A stretch of 64,000 nucleotides of DNA, from the NCBI GenBank assembly GCA_017893485.1, contig CM030366.1:73971227-74035226 (forward strand), in the 5' to 3' direction. Shown in pieces: positions 1 to 10,953 of this stretch. The first letter of the stretch is position 1, and every line of letters begins with the position of its first letter. The notes under the pieces were generated by a model. The model was given only the letters and a program-made list of their open reading frames with translations. It was not told the origin of the DNA and ran no database searches. The DNA comes from Hemerocallis citrina. Its lineage: Eukaryota > Streptophyta > Magnoliopsida > Asparagales > Asphodelaceae. A program made the translations under genes and the position numbers.

Positions 1-141
1 CCCGGACGGTTTCCGGGCTGACGTGGCAGAGGCCCAGGCGGTTTTTCGACGCTGACGTGGTGGATCCAGATGATCCTGAGGTGCACGTTTCCTGAGGGGA
101 TCCTATGGCCCAGGAGGGGTCACGTCATCTGACCCATATCA
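1..141 (-). repeat. 3' LTR of the gag-only element (partial)
   Basis: Positions 1-141 match 11400-11570 closely, including a repeated phrase GCTGACGTGG(C/T) and the terminal ACCCATATCA. Read on the minus strand this is the LTR start TGATATGGGT. The rest of the LTR lies left of the window. Confidence 0.85.
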
Positions 142-157
142 CAAACCCCACACTCCT
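142..157 (-). other. Polypurine tract next to 3' LTR
   Basis: On the minus strand, AGGAGTGTGGGGTTTG directly precedes the LTR start TGATATG. This is the expected place for the plus-strand primer of reverse transcription. It is purine-rich but not perfect. Confidence 0.6.
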
Positions 158-380
158 AGAGGGCTGGGCGAACCAGCCGTGTAGGAGTGGTCCTTTGCCT
201 CTGTAGGAAGAGCAGGGTGGAGGGTACGGTGAGAAATTAGGATCTGCTACTTCCAGAAGAGGCCACGGGGTAGGAGGAGGGGATCCCTTATTGGAGTTTG
301 CGTAGGATGCTAAGCGTAGAAGAGTCGGAGTGACGCTTGCCGAGCCTTAGGGTCGGCAGATGAGCCTTAGGGGTCGGCAG
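158..380. other. Internal non-repetitive spacer of the gag-only element
   Basis: About 220 bp of moderate-GC sequence between the PPT and the first tandem array. No ORF or motif could be recognised. Confidence 0.4.
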
Positions 381-720
381 ACGATCCTCTCGCTAGTTGG
401 AAGAGCAAGGGAACGTCGAGGTCTGTCGGGATGGGGCACGGTTTCCCGAGCATCTGGGCTCGGTAGATGAGCTCCGAGTGTCAGCAGACAATCCTCTCGC
501 TAGTTGGAAGAGCGAGGGGACGTCCAAGTCTGTCGGGTTGGAGCGACGGTTTGCCGAGCGTCTGGGGTCGGTAGACGAGCTCCGAGGGTCGGTAGACGAT
601 CCTCTTGCTAGTTGGAAGAGCGAGGGAATGTCGAGGTCTGTCGGGTCGGAGCTCGGTTTACCGAGCATCTAGGGTCGACAGGCGAGTGCCCTTACTTGTT
701 GTAAAAGTAAGGGGCGTCGA
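381..720. repeat. 108-bp tandem repeat, three copies
   Basis: The phrase GCTAGTTGGAAGAGC recurs at about 392, 499 and 607, a spacing of 107-108 bp. Each unit also carries ACGTCGAGGTCTGTCGGG and a CGAGCATCTGGGGTCG-like segment. Short ORFs on both strands are by-products of a period divisible by three. Confidence 0.85.
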
Positions 721-1529
721 GGTCCTGTTCAGTAGGGGCCAGCTTGCCGAGCATCAAGCGCCGAGCCCAGAGCGCCGAGCACGGAGCGCCAAGCCCGGAG
801 TGCCAAGCCCGGAATGCCGAGCCTCAAGGGCCGAGCCAGGAGAGCTGAACCCGGAAGGTCGAGCCTGGGCAAGATGTGAGATAGCCAGTAGGTGGCTAGG
901 AGTCAGTTCCGAGCGTCGAGCCCGGAGTGCCGAGCCCGGAGCGCCGAGCCTGGAGTGCCGAGCCAGGAGAGCTGAGCCCGGAAGGCCGAGCCTGGGTAAG
1001 ACTGTGAGATAGCCAGTAGGTGGCTAGGAGTCTGTTCCGAGCACCGAGCCCCGAGTGCCGAGCCCGGAGTGCCGAGCCCCGAATGCCGATCCTGGAAGGC
1101 CGAGCCAGGTGAGCTGAGCTCGGAGGACCGAGCCTGGGCAAAACTGTGAGAGAGCCAGGAAGTGGCTAGGAGTCAGCACCGAGCACCGAGCCCAGAGTGC
1201 CGAGCTCAGAATGTCGAGCCTGGATGGCCGAGCCAGGAGAGCGGAGCTGGGGCAAGACTGTGAGATAGCCAGTTGCCGAGCCTGGAGTCTTTTTGCCGAC
1301 CTTGACCCCCTCACTTGTTGGAAAAGCAAGGGGCTCGCGGTGACATCCGAGCGCCGAGGCTGGAGTGCCGAGCCCGGAATACCGAGCCTGAAGGGCCGAG
1401 CCAGGAGAGCTGAGCCCGGAGGGCCGAGCCTGGGCAAAACTGTGAGAGAGCCACGAGGTGGCTAGGAGTCAGCACCGAGTGCCGAGCCCGGAGTACCGAG
1501 CCCAGTGTGCCGAGCACGGAATGCCGAGC
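721..1529. repeat. GCCGAGC-based complex tandem array, left part
   Basis: A dense array of GCCGAGCCCGGAGTGCCGAGC-like words about 10-11 bp apart. They are grouped into larger units of roughly 110-150 bp, each containing GATAGCCAGTAGGTGGCTAGGAGTCAG (for example at 880 and 1010). It is interrupted at 1530 by a solo LTR and resumes at 3256 in the same phrase. It is part of the variable region of the gag-only element. Confidence 0.85.
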
Positions 1530-3255
1530 TGATGTGTCTAATTTATATACAAATATTTGTACTCATTTACCAATTAAAATTGCTTGTTTTCGTTGATATT
1601 GTCTATAATTCATCTTATTTCTATAAGATTTTAATTAATTAATTATTTTTGAAAAAATAATATTTTTGATGCAAAAAGTAAAGATTTGTGGAAAAAATCA
1701 ATAAACAAAGAAAAACTATGGATTTATCAATTTTTATTGTTTTGTTGAGTAAAAGTGCGACAAATAATCTTAGAAGGATTTTAATGAGCTATTATAATTT
1801 TTAGTTGGTTTAATTAATTTTAAACTAATTAATTTTATTTTATTTAAAAATCCTAATTTCTGGTATTATCTTTTGTGTATGCAGCATGTGTTGGAAAGAA
1901 AAGGAAAGAGAAGAAGAAAGAGAAAGAAATAAAATTCTGGATTAAAAAGGAAGAAAATAAATGAAGAGAATGGATCTTTCTGCAAGAAGCGCAAACCCTA
2001 ACTCCTCTTCCCGTTCTCTATAAGTACAAACCAAAAGGGAGAGAGAAGATGGAAGAGGTGACGGCTACTCAATTGCTTCAAATAAATAAAAAATATATAA
2101 AAAAAACCTAAGAGAGAGACAGAGCGAGACAGACTCTCTCTGTCTCTTGGCTTGCGGTTCAAAACAAAAAAAAGGGGAGAGAGCAGCAAGTCGACAGGGA
2201 CAGCACATGTGACAGGCATGCTGACTAGGAGCTTCTGCTTCTCTCTCATGGCGAGCCGTTCGAAGCAAAGGGAGACAGAGGACGTGTGGGGTGCTGACGT
2301 GGCTGCCTCCTTTCGTCTTTTGTGGGACTGAGATGTAGAGACGAGAGAGAGAACACGTGAGGAGACTGCGGCTACGGCGTGCTTCCCGAGACGCCACTTC
2401 AGCGATTCGATAGGCGCTGACGTGGCGACAGACGTGACGTGGCCGTACATCTTTTGGTTCAGTTTTTGAGACAGAAAGAGAGAGAAAGGAACTGGTTTGC
2501 ATTAAATTTTGTATTCCTTTTTGTATCTTTTCTTCTCCAATTTTTAGATGCAATCCCAGACATTTTTATTAATTACAAATTGAACATGAACTGAATTTAT
2601 TGTTCTAGAGGCTAAGATGTAGCCTAGTTTTGTAGAACACAAATTTTAATTCCTTATTTATTCTATTTTTTCTGGTTGTGTTTTAATTTTTATTATTTAT
2701 GCGTACAAAATGGTGGATAGACATTTGTATGATCTTTTAAATCATGATGAGATCGAACTGGTGATTTGTGATTAATAAAAATTAAATACCGTTATTGGAG
2801 GACGTGACCGTTAAGAAATCCAAATTTTCCATCAATAATTTGATGGATAGACAAATAATTAGTTGAGAATAATCTTTAGACTACGTGGATAGAGTGGTTA
2901 ATATTTTTAGGATTTTGGTCTACAACTTGGAAAGATAATAACTTTATTTATAAAGAGTTATAATTTGTGTGTGTGATAAACTAGGTGAAGCAAAAGCCCT
3001 AGAACTAATTTTACCATTAATAACTTACAAGAGCTTCACAGTTAATAGCCCTCTCCCACTTCACAAATTTAGTTAGTTTTAAGTAGATTAATTTAATTTA
3101 GTTGTTTTATCATTTCTAAATTACGATCTTCCAAATAGAGATTAATCTAGTAAATTCGGTACTCAATAAAATATCTAGTTCCTGTGGGTTTGACACTCTA
3201 TTCACTTACTATATTACTTGTTGCGATTTTGTACACTTGCAAATATTCACCATCA
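1530..3255 (+). mobile_element. Athila-like solo LTR
   Basis: An AT-rich 1726-bp block starts TGATGTG and ends CACCATCA. It is flanked by the 5-bp duplication CGAGC (1525-1529 and 3256-3260) and interrupts the GC-rich array. Near its right end, the minus strand reads GCAAGTGTACAAAATCGCAAC followed by a CCCACAG phrase, similar to the complete Athila LTRs at 18236 and 26747. A TATA-like CTATAAGTAC lies at 2017-2026. No internal coding region was found, so it is a solo LTR left by recombination between two LTRs. The lineage call rests on these short similarities. Confidence 0.75.
2017..2026 (+). promoter_or_regulatory. TATA box of solo LTR
   Basis: CTATAAGTAC lies downstream of an AACCCTAACTCC stretch and upstream of a purine-rich GGGAGAGAGAAG leader, as in plant retrotransposon U3 promoters. 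Confidence 0.4.
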
Positions 3256-6200
3256 CGAGCCTAGATGGCCGAGCCAGGAGAGCGAAGCCGGGGCAAGACT
3301 GTAAGATAGCCAGCAGGTGGCTAGGAGTCAGTTCTGAGCGCCGATCCCAGAGTGCCGAGCCCGGAATGCCGAGCCTCAAGGGCCGAGCCAGGAGAGCTGA
3401 GCCCGGAAGGCCGAGCCTGGGCAAGACTGTGAGATAGCCAGTAGGTGGCTAGGAGTCAGTTCCGAGCACCGAGCCCGGAGTGCTGAGCCCGGAGTGCCGA
3501 GCCTGGAGAGCTGAGCCCGGAGGGCCGAACCTGGGCAAAACTGTGAGAGAGCCAGCAGGTGGCTAAGAGTCAGCACCGAGTGCGGGGCCCAGAGTGCCGA
3601 GCTCGGAATACCCAGTCTGGATGGCCGAGCCAGGACAGCAGAGCCAGAGCAAGACTGTAAGATAGCTAATTTGTGGCTAGGAGTCTGTGCCGAGCGCTGA
3701 GCCCGGAGCGTCGAACCCAGAGAGCTGAGCCTGGGCAAAACTGTGAGATAGCCAGTAGGTGGCTAGGAGTCAGTGCCGAGCGCCGAGCCCGGAATGCTGA
3801 GCTTGGGGGGCCGAGTCAGGGGAGCAGAGCCGGGGCAAGACTGAGATAGCCAGTAGGTGGCTAGGAGTTAGTGCCGAGCCCCTTCACTTCTTGGAAAAGC
3901 AAGGGGACGTCGAGGTCCTGTTCAGTAGGAGCCTGCCTGGCCGAGCGTCGAGCGCCGAGCCCGGAGCGCCGACCCCGGAGTGCCGAGCCCGGAGCGCCGA
4001 CCCCGGAGTGCCGAGCCCGGAGCGCCGACCCCGGAGTGCCGAGCCCGGAATGCCGAGCCTCCAGGGCCAAGCCAGGAGAGCAGAGCCGGGGCGAGACTGT
4101 GAGATAGCCAGTTGCCGAGCCTGGGGTCTTTTTGCCGACCTCAACCCCCTCACTTGTTGGAAAAGCAAGGGGCTCGTGGTGACATCCGAGCGCTGAGGCT
4201 GGAGTGCCGAGCTCGGAATACCGAGCATGTAGGGCCGAGCCAGGAGAGCTGAGCCCGGAGGGCCGAGCCTGGGCAAAACTGTGAGAGAGCCAGGAGGTGG
4301 CTAGGAGTCAGCACCGAGCGCCGAGCTCAGAGTGCCGAGCCCAGTGTGCCGAGCACGGAATGCCGAGCCTGGATGGCCGAGCCAGGAGAGCGGAGCCGGG
4401 GCAATAGCCAGTAGGTGGCTAGGAGTCAGTTTTGAGTGCCGAGCCCGGAGTGCCGAGCCAGGAGAGCTGAGCCCGGAAGGCCGAGCCTGGACAAGATAAT
4501 GAGATAGCTAGTAGGTGGCAGGAGTCAGTTCCGAGCACCGAGCCCGAAGTGCCGAACCCGGAGTGCTGAGCCTGGAAGGCCGAGCCTGGAGAGCTGAGCC
4601 CGGAGGGTCGAGCCTGGGCAAAACTGTGAAAGAGCCAGCAGGTGGCTAGGAGTCAGCACCGAGTACCGAGCCCAGAGTGCCGAGCTCAGAATACCGAGCC
4701 TGGATGGCCGAGCCAGGAGAGCTGAGCCGGAGAAAGACAGTGAGATAGCTAGTTGGGGCTAGGAGTCTGTGCCGAGCGCCGAGCCCGGAGCGCCGAACCC
4801 GGAGAGCCAGCCTGGGCAAGACTGTGAGATAGCTAGTAGGTGGCTAGGAGTCAGTGCCGAGCCCGGAGTGCCGAGCCCAGAATGCTGAGCCTGGGAGGCC
4901 GAGTTAGGGGAGCGGAGCCGGGGCAAAACTAAGATAGCCAGTAGGTGGCTAAGAGTCAGTGCCGAGCCCCTTCACTTGTTGAAAAAGCAAGGGGACGTCG
5001 ATGTCCTATTCAGTAGGAGCCCGCCTGACCGAGCGTCGAGCGCCGAGCGTCGAGCGCCGAGTGCCGAGCCCGGAGTGCCGGGCCCCGAGCATCGAGCGCC
5101 GAGCCCGTAGTGCCGAGCCCAGAGTGCCGAGCCCGGAGCACCGAGCCCAGTGTGCCGAGCACGAAATGCCGAGCCTGGATGGCCGAGCCAGAGAGCAGAG
5201 CCGGGGCAAGACTGTGAGATAGCCAGCAGGTCGCTAGGAGTCAGTTCCGAGCGCCGAGCCCGGAGTGCCAAGCCCGGAATGCCGAGCCTCAAGGGCCGAG
5301 CCAGGAGAGCTGAGCCCGGAAGGCTGAGCCTGGGCAAGACTGTGAGATAGCCAATAGGTGGCTAGGAGTCAGTTCCGAGCACCGAGCCCAGAGTGCCAAG
5401 CTCGGAGTGCCGAGCCTGGAAGGCCGAGCCTGGAGAGCTGAGCCCAGAGAGCCGAGCCTGGGCAAAACTGTGAGAGAGCCAGCAGGTGGCTAGGAGTCAG
5501 CACTGAGTGCCGAGCCCAGAGTGCCGAGCTCGGAATACCGAGCCTGGATGGCCGAGCCAGGAGAGCGGAGCCGGAGCAAGACTGTAAGATAGCTAATTGG
5601 TGGCTAGGAGTCTGTGCCGAGCGCCGAGCCCGGAGCACCGAACCCGGAGAGCCGAGCCTGGGCAAAATTGTGAGATAGCCAGTAGGTGGCTATGAGTCAG
5701 TGCCGAGTGCCGAGCCCGGAGTGCCGAGCCCGGAATGCTGAGCCTGGGGGGCCGAGTCAGGGGAGCGGAGCCGGGGCAAGACTGAGATAGCCAGTAGGTA
5801 GCTAGGAGTCAGTGCCGAGCCCCTTCACTTGTTGGAAAAGTATGGGGATGTCGAGGTCCTGTTCAGTAGGAGCCTGCCTGGCCGAGCGTCGAGCGTCGAG
5901 CTTGGAGTGCCAAGCCCGGAATGCCGAGCCTCCAGGGCCGAGCCAGGAGAGCAAAGCCGGGGCAAGACTCAGATAGCCAGTAGGTGGCTCAGAGTCAGTG
6001 CCGAGCCCCTTCACTTGTTGGAAAAGTAAGGGGACGTCGAGGTCCTGTTCCTTAGGAGCCTGCCTAGCTGAGCGTCGAGCGTCGAGCCCGGAATGCCGAG
6101 CCTCTAGGGCCGAGCTAGGAGAGCGGAGCCGGGGCAAGACTTTGAGATAGCCAGTTGCCGAGCCTGGGGTCTTTTTGCCGACCTCGACCCCCTCACTTGT

Positions 6201-6660
6201 TGGAAAAGTAAGGGGCTCGCGGTGACATCCGAGCGCCGAGGTTGGAGTGCCGAGCCCAGAGGGCCGAGCCTGGAGGATCAAGCCTGGGCAAGACTGTTCA
6301 GTAGGAGAACGCCTTGCCGAGTGTCTAGGGTCGGGAGACGAGCCCCACTTGTTGGAAAAGCAAGGGGTCTTCTTGCCGCCCGTCGACCCCCTCACTTGTT
6401 GGAAAAGCAAGGGGCTCGCGGTGACATCCGAGCGCCGAGCCCCAAGCCATTTATGAGAAACTTTTTGGGCTCGTGGTGACATCCGAACGGCGAAGGTCGG
6501 CAGACGAGCCCTCTTACTTGTTGGAAAAGCAAGGGGACGTCGAGATCTGTGGAGTATGGACTCTCTTTGCTGAGCATCGATGGTCGGGAGATGAGCCCCC
6601 TCACTTGTTGGAAAAAGCAAGGGGCTCACGGTGACATCCGAGCGCCGAGCCCCAAGCCAT
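3256..6660. repeat. GCCGAGC-based complex tandem array, right part
   Basis: Continuation of the array left of the solo LTR. Larger units alternate the GATAGCCAGTAGGTGGCTAGGAGTCAG block, runs of CCGGAGTGCCGAGC and a segment with CTTCACTTGTTGGAAAAGCAAGGGGACGTCGAGG. At 3960-4030 a short unit (CCCGGAGCGCCGACCCCGG) repeats at about 30 bp. Copies of the later 87-bp family are interspersed from about 5820, so the families grade into each other. Long ORFs on the minus strand here are repeat translations. Confidence 0.8.
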
Positions 6661-6930
6661 TGGAGAGACTTTTTTAGGGCTCGCAGTGACATCCGAGCGT
6701 CGAGCCTCGTGTCGTTTAGGAGAAACTTTTTGGGCTCGCGGTGACATCCGAGCGTCGAGCCTCAAGTCGTTTAGGAGAAACTTTTTGGGCTTACGGTGAC
6801 ATCCGAGCGTCGAGCCTCAAGTCGTTTAGGAGAAACTTTTTGGGCTCGTGGTGACATCCGAGAGTTGAGCCTCAAGTCATTTAGGAGAAACTTTTTGGGC
6901 TCGCGGTGACATCCGAGCGTCGAGGGTCGA
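6661..6930. repeat. 55-bp tandem repeat, five copies
   Basis: GTGACATCCGAG occurs at 6686, 6741, 6796, 6851 and 6906, exactly 55 bp apart. Units contain GTCGTTTAGGAGAAACTTTTT and GGGCTCGCGG. The third repeat family in the variable region. Confidence 0.9.
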
Positions 6931-7715
6931 CGGACGAGCCCTCTCACTTGTTGGAAAAGCAAGAGGACTTCTAGATCTGTTTAGTAGGAGCCCTCCTTGC
7001 CGAGCATCGAGGGTCGGTAGACGAGCCCCATCACTTGTTGGAAAAGTAAGGGGACGTCGAGGTCCTGTTCAGTAGGAGCCCACCTTGCCGAGCATCGAGG
7101 GTCGGCAGACGAGCCTCCTCACTTGTTCGAAAAGCGAGGCTATGTCGAGGTCCTGTTAAGTAGGAGCCCGCCTTGCCGAGCGTCGAGGGTCGGGAGACGA
7201 ACCCCTCACTTGTTGAAAAAGCAAGGGGACGTCGAGGTCCTGTTCAGTAGGAGCCCGCCTTGCTGAGCATCGAGGGTCGGGAGACGAGCCCCTCACTTGT
7301 TGGAAAAGCAAGGAGTTCTTGCCGTCCGGCGACTCCCTCACTTGTTGGAAAAGCAAGGGATCTTCTAGATCTGTTCAGTAGGAGCCCTCCTTGCCGGGCA
7401 TCGAGGGTCGGCAGACGAGCCCCATCACTTGTTGGAAAAGCAAGGGGACGTCGAGATCCTGTTCAGTAGGAGCCCACCTTGCCGAGCATTGAGGGTCGGC
7501 AGACGAGCCCCCTCACTTGTTGGAAAAGCAAGGGAACGTCGAGGTCCTGTTCAGTAGGAGCCTGCCTTGCCGAGCGTCGAGGGTCGGGAGACGAGCCCCT
7601 CACTTGTTGGAAAAGCAAGGGGTTCTTGCCATCCGACGACTCCCTCACTTGTTGGAAAAGCAAGGGGTCTTCTTGCCGATCGTCGAGGGTCAATGGACGA
7701 GCCCTCTCACTAGTT
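6931..7715. repeat. 87-bp tandem repeat with higher-order pattern
   Basis: CACTTGTTGGAAAAG recurs at 6945, 7032, 7120, 7207, 7294, 7339, 7426, 7514, 7601 and 7646. Spacing is 87-88 bp, with a 45-bp partial unit inserted twice, 307 bp apart. This shows a higher-order repeat of several units ending in the short one. Units carry GGGGACGTCGAGGTCCTG and CGAGGGTCGG(C/G)AGACGAGCC. Confidence 0.85.
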
Positions 7716-7885
7716 AGGTAGAGGAGGATTTTGGGGCTCGCGGTGCCATCCGTCCGAGCCTCTTGTTGAATAGAGGGGGATTTTGGGGCTCGTGGTGCCA
7801 TCCGAGCTCCGAGCCTCCTGTAAAATAGAGGAGAATTTTGGGGCACGCGGTGCCATCCGAGCTCCGAGCCTCCTGTAGAATAGAA
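7716..7885. repeat. 52-55-bp tandem repeat, three copies
   Basis: GTGCCATCCG recurs at about 7743, 7795 and 7850 with GAGGATTTTGGGGCTCGCG and GAGCCTCCTG. It resembles the 55-bp family (GTGACATCCGAG) and is probably a diverged branch of it. Confidence 0.75.
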
Positions 7886-9180
7886 GAAGCCCAAACCATG
7901 CTAGAAGCATATGCCGAGTGCCCACACCGGGGAAAAAGCCGGTAATGGCGTAGCTGGAGGTTGTCGCCGAGCGTATCGGTCGAGTGCCTTTGAAGAAAGT
8001 CACAGCCTTGCTCGGGGTCGACGACGAGCCCCCCACACTTGTTCTCAGGAAGACGGTACGAGCGTAGCTGGCGGTTGTCGCCTCGTGCACAGGTTGATGG
8101 GCTTGAAGAAGCCCCAAACCATGCTAGGGACAAGTGCCGAGCCCCCACACCGGGGAGAAAGCTAGTAACAGGCGTAGTTGAAGGTCATCGCCGGGCATAT
8201 TGGTCGAGGTGCTTTGAAGAAAGCAACGGCCTTGCTCGAGGTCGACGATGAGCCCCCGCACTTGTTCTCAGGAAGACGGTACGGGTGTAGCTGGCGGTTG
8301 TCGCCTCGTGCACAGGTTGATGGGCTTGAAGAAGCCCAAACCATGCTAGGGACAAGTGCCGAGCCCTCACACCGGGGAGAAACCCAGTACCGGGCGTAGC
8401 TGAAGGTCGTCGCCGAGCGTATTGGTCGAGGTGCTTTGAAGAAAACCTTGGCCTTGCTCGAGGTCGACGATGAGCTCCCGCACTTGTTCTCAGAAAGACG
8501 GTACGGGTGTAGCTGGCGGTTTCTGCCTCGTGCACAGGTTGATGGGCTTGAAGAAGCCCAAACCATGCTAGGGACAGGTGCCGAGCCCCTACACCGGGGA
8601 GAAAGCCAGTAACGGGCGTAGCTGAAGGTCGTCGCCGAGCGTATTGGTCGAGGTGCTTTGAAGAAAGCAATGACCTTGCTCGAGGTCGACGATGAGCCCC
8701 CGCACTTGTTCTTAGGAAGACGGTACGGGTGTAGCTGGCGGTTGTCGCCTCGTGCATAGGTTGATGGGCTTGAAGAAGCCCAAACCATGCTAGGGACAGG
8801 TGTCGAGCCCCCACACCGGGGAGAAAGCCAGTAACGGGCGTAGCTGAAGGTCGTCATCGAGCGTATTGGTCGAGGTGCTTTGAAGAAAGCCTCGGCCTTG
8901 CTCGAGGTCGACGATGAGCCCCCGCACTTGTTCTCAGGAAGACAGTACGGGTGTAGCTAGTGGTTGCCGCCTCGTGCACAGGTTGATAGGCTTGAAGAAG
9001 CCCAAACCATGCTAGGGACAGGTACCGAGACCCCACACCGGGGAGAAAGCCGGTAACGGGCGTAGCTGAAGGTCGTCTCCGAGCATATTGGTCGAGGTGC
9101 TTTGAAGAAAGCCTCGGCCTTGTTCAAGGTCGACGACGAGCCCCCGTACTTGTTCTCAGGAAGACGGTAAGGGGCTTGAA
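7886..9180. repeat. 222-bp tandem repeat, about six copies
   Basis: ACCATGCTAGGGACA recurs at about 8118, 8340, 8562, 8784 and 9006, each 222 bp apart, with a diverged copy near 7896. Units include GAAGAAGCCCAAACC, CACACCGGGGAGAAA, TTGCTCGAGGTCGACGATGAG and TTCTCAGGAAGACGGTACGG. The period is 3 x 74, so all frames stay open across copies on the minus strand. That explains ORFs of more than 200 codons here. Nothing indicates a protein-coding role. Confidence 0.9.
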
Positions 9181-9801
9181 AAAGCCAAGGCCTTGCTCAA
9201 GGTCGATGCCGAGCCCCCACACCGGGGAGAAGCCGTTATGAGCGTAGCCGGAGAACATCGCCGAGAGTTAAGGTTGCATGGCTTGAAAAAGCCAAGGCCT
9301 TGCTCGAGGTCGATGCCGAGCCCCCACAATTCGTTCTCAGGTAGGTAGTACGGGTGTAGCCGGAGAACATCGCTGAGCGTATAGGTGGCATGGCATGAAA
9401 AAGTCGAGACCTTGCCCGAGTTCGGTGCCGAGCACCCTCACCAAGAGTAGATTTTTGTGGCTCGCGGTTCCATCCGAGCACCGAGCCCCAAGCGGTATTG
9501 AGGAAACTTTTGTGGCTCGCGGTACCATCCTAGTTCCGAGCCCCCTAAACTTGGTGAAAGCTAGGGCTTGGCTCGATGTCAATGCGGAGCGCCGAACCTG
9601 GACAACATTGAGGGAAAACCGACCGGGTGGCTTGGAGTCAATGCCAAGGGCCGAGCCCCGCACATTTGAGAGAAGTCATCTATAATGAGAAGTTTGAACT
9701 GAGCGGCAAAGGTTTGAGAGGCTGAGAAGTCTCCCGTATTGTGAAGTTCGAGCTGAGCGGCAAGGACTTAAGAGGCTGAAAAAGTCTCCCATAGTGAGAC
9801 G
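9181..9801. repeat. Degenerate mixed repeats next to gag
   Basis: Shortened and diverged copies of the neighbouring families (GGCTTGAAAAAGCCAAGGCC at about 9175 and 9281; GGCTCGCGGT(T/A)CCATCC at about 9470 and 9520). At 9664-9800 a unit of about 58 bp occurs with GAGCTGAGCGGCAA. This is the inner edge of the repeat region. Confidence 0.65.
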
Positions 9802-10868
9802 TTGGATGTATTTCTCGGCCCGATACAAGAGGTCGGGAAAGTCGACCGGGGGTCTCTTTGCTATGGAAGCTTTGTGCTGAGGGTGTCGAACCTTGTGTCT
9901 GAAGGCGGCCGAAGCGACCCCGGCGTCAAGAGAGGATATAGCTCGGGCTTCGGTAGTGAATCTTCTAACCAAGTCCCAGAGGGACTCATTCCCTTTCTAC
10001 TTCAGGTCCAGAAGGGAAGCGCTGGGCTTCTCGACTGGTTACAAAATGGGCCAAGAAGTTCGTTTTCGAGTTGGTGGAGTGAGAAGACCGAGCCGGGGAT
10101 GAGCTTTGAGATCCATTCCCTAGCCGGACCGCGCAGGGGGGCAGGGAAAGCACGGCATAGGAGAGGATCCAATGTGCTGTGAATCAGCATGGGGGTTTGG
10201 AGCCTCTCCATGTGATCAGCAGGATCACCCTCGCTATCGTAAGTCTCGAACTGAGGTGGACAGAAGTTCCGGAGTATTTCCGCCTGCAAGATGGTGGTGG
10301 AGAAAGGAGGTCGGATGGGCCTGTATCCCTGGGCCGGCCTCGGACCGTCGTCGCAGAAGTGGTCAAGGCGGTCTTCCATTTCTTGGAAGCGCTTCAAGAT
10401 GTCATCGTCATACTCCGACGGGATTGTTGAAGGGCGAGACACGCTGGCCTCGGTATCCGACCGTGTGTGACAGCGGCGGATGTCCTCATCAATGGGGATC
10501 CCTCGGATGGCCCCCATGATTTCCTTCCGGAAGTCCTGGAACTCCTGGTGAGTGACCGGGGCTCGCTCGGCCCGGTTTGGTTGAGCCGGAGGTTGCCGTC
10601 CGACACGGCCGAGCACCGGCCCCCGTCCTTGGGACGAAGGCTTTGGATGGTTCGGGGCCGAGTTGGAAGCGGCCCCTCCCCTGCTGCGGCTGGCCTGTCG
10701 GTTCAGGATTACCCCCAGCAGATCGGGTTGGATCGGACGGGAGGCACCCGGTTGGAGTCTGTGACTGACCCCCGGGTTGTTGGATGATTGAGCGTCGGTG
10801 CCGACGCCCTGTGGAGGCACGTCCTGCTGACGCGCTGAGGTAACAGCTCTCGTGGCTTTGGGTGCCAT
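9802..10868 (-). pseudogene. gag: Tat-like Ty3 gag, frameshifted
   Basis: Structural capsid protein of an LTR retrotransposon; it would form cytoplasmic particles that package element RNA. I chose ATG 10868-10866 (MAPKATRAV) because the ORF upstream of it reads through the PBS and LTR. The N-terminal third is Pro/Gln/Ser-rich. The capsid core follows at about 10260-10060, with FETYDSEGDPADHME, LLCRAFPAPLRGPAREW and SLHQLENELLG. The frame breaks at about 10030, then resumes with one stop and the motif RFTTEARAISSLDAGVASAAF, ending at YRAEKYIQ, where tandem repeats take over. No CCHC zinc knuckle is visible, so the C-terminus is lost or replaced. No pol follows. The lineage call is firm; translation to a working gag is unlikely. 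Confidence 0.85.
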
Positions 10869-10934
10869 GTGAGCTCGGGTTGATGGGGTACCGTTGGTGG
10901 CTGAGCTCGGACCGATGTCCGCAATAGAGAGTTT

Positions 10935-10950
10935 CCCACAAACGGTGCCA
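10935..10950 (-). other. Primer-binding site (tRNA-Asp-like, degenerate)
   Basis: On the minus strand TGGCACCGTTTGTGGG follows the LTR end ...GCATCA after a 3-base spacer. The first ten bases differ by one from TGGCGCCGTT, the complement of the plant tRNA-Asp 3' end. The homologous site of the other Tat-like element lies at 48401-48415. Confidence 0.6.
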
Positions 10951-10953
10951 ACC

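Noticed and set aside
2065..2553. Minus-strand ORFs of 150-162 codons in the solo LTR
   Set aside because: Low-complexity translation of a purine-rich leader; no motif, and opposite to the LTR's likely transcription.
5802..6692. A 296-codon minus-strand ORF
   Set aside because: It lies entirely in the GCCGAGC and 87-bp repeats; its protein is a translation of repeat units with no domain.
8162..8857. A 231-codon minus-strand ORF
   Set aside because: Made of 74-residue copies of the 222-bp repeat; length comes from the period being a multiple of three.
381..9180. CRISPR array
   Set aside because: Repeats are long, contiguous and without unique spacers; the DNA is a plant genome.
10172..10787. 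Plus-strand ORFs opposite the Tat-like gag
   Set aside because: They overlap the supported minus-strand gag and have no domain.
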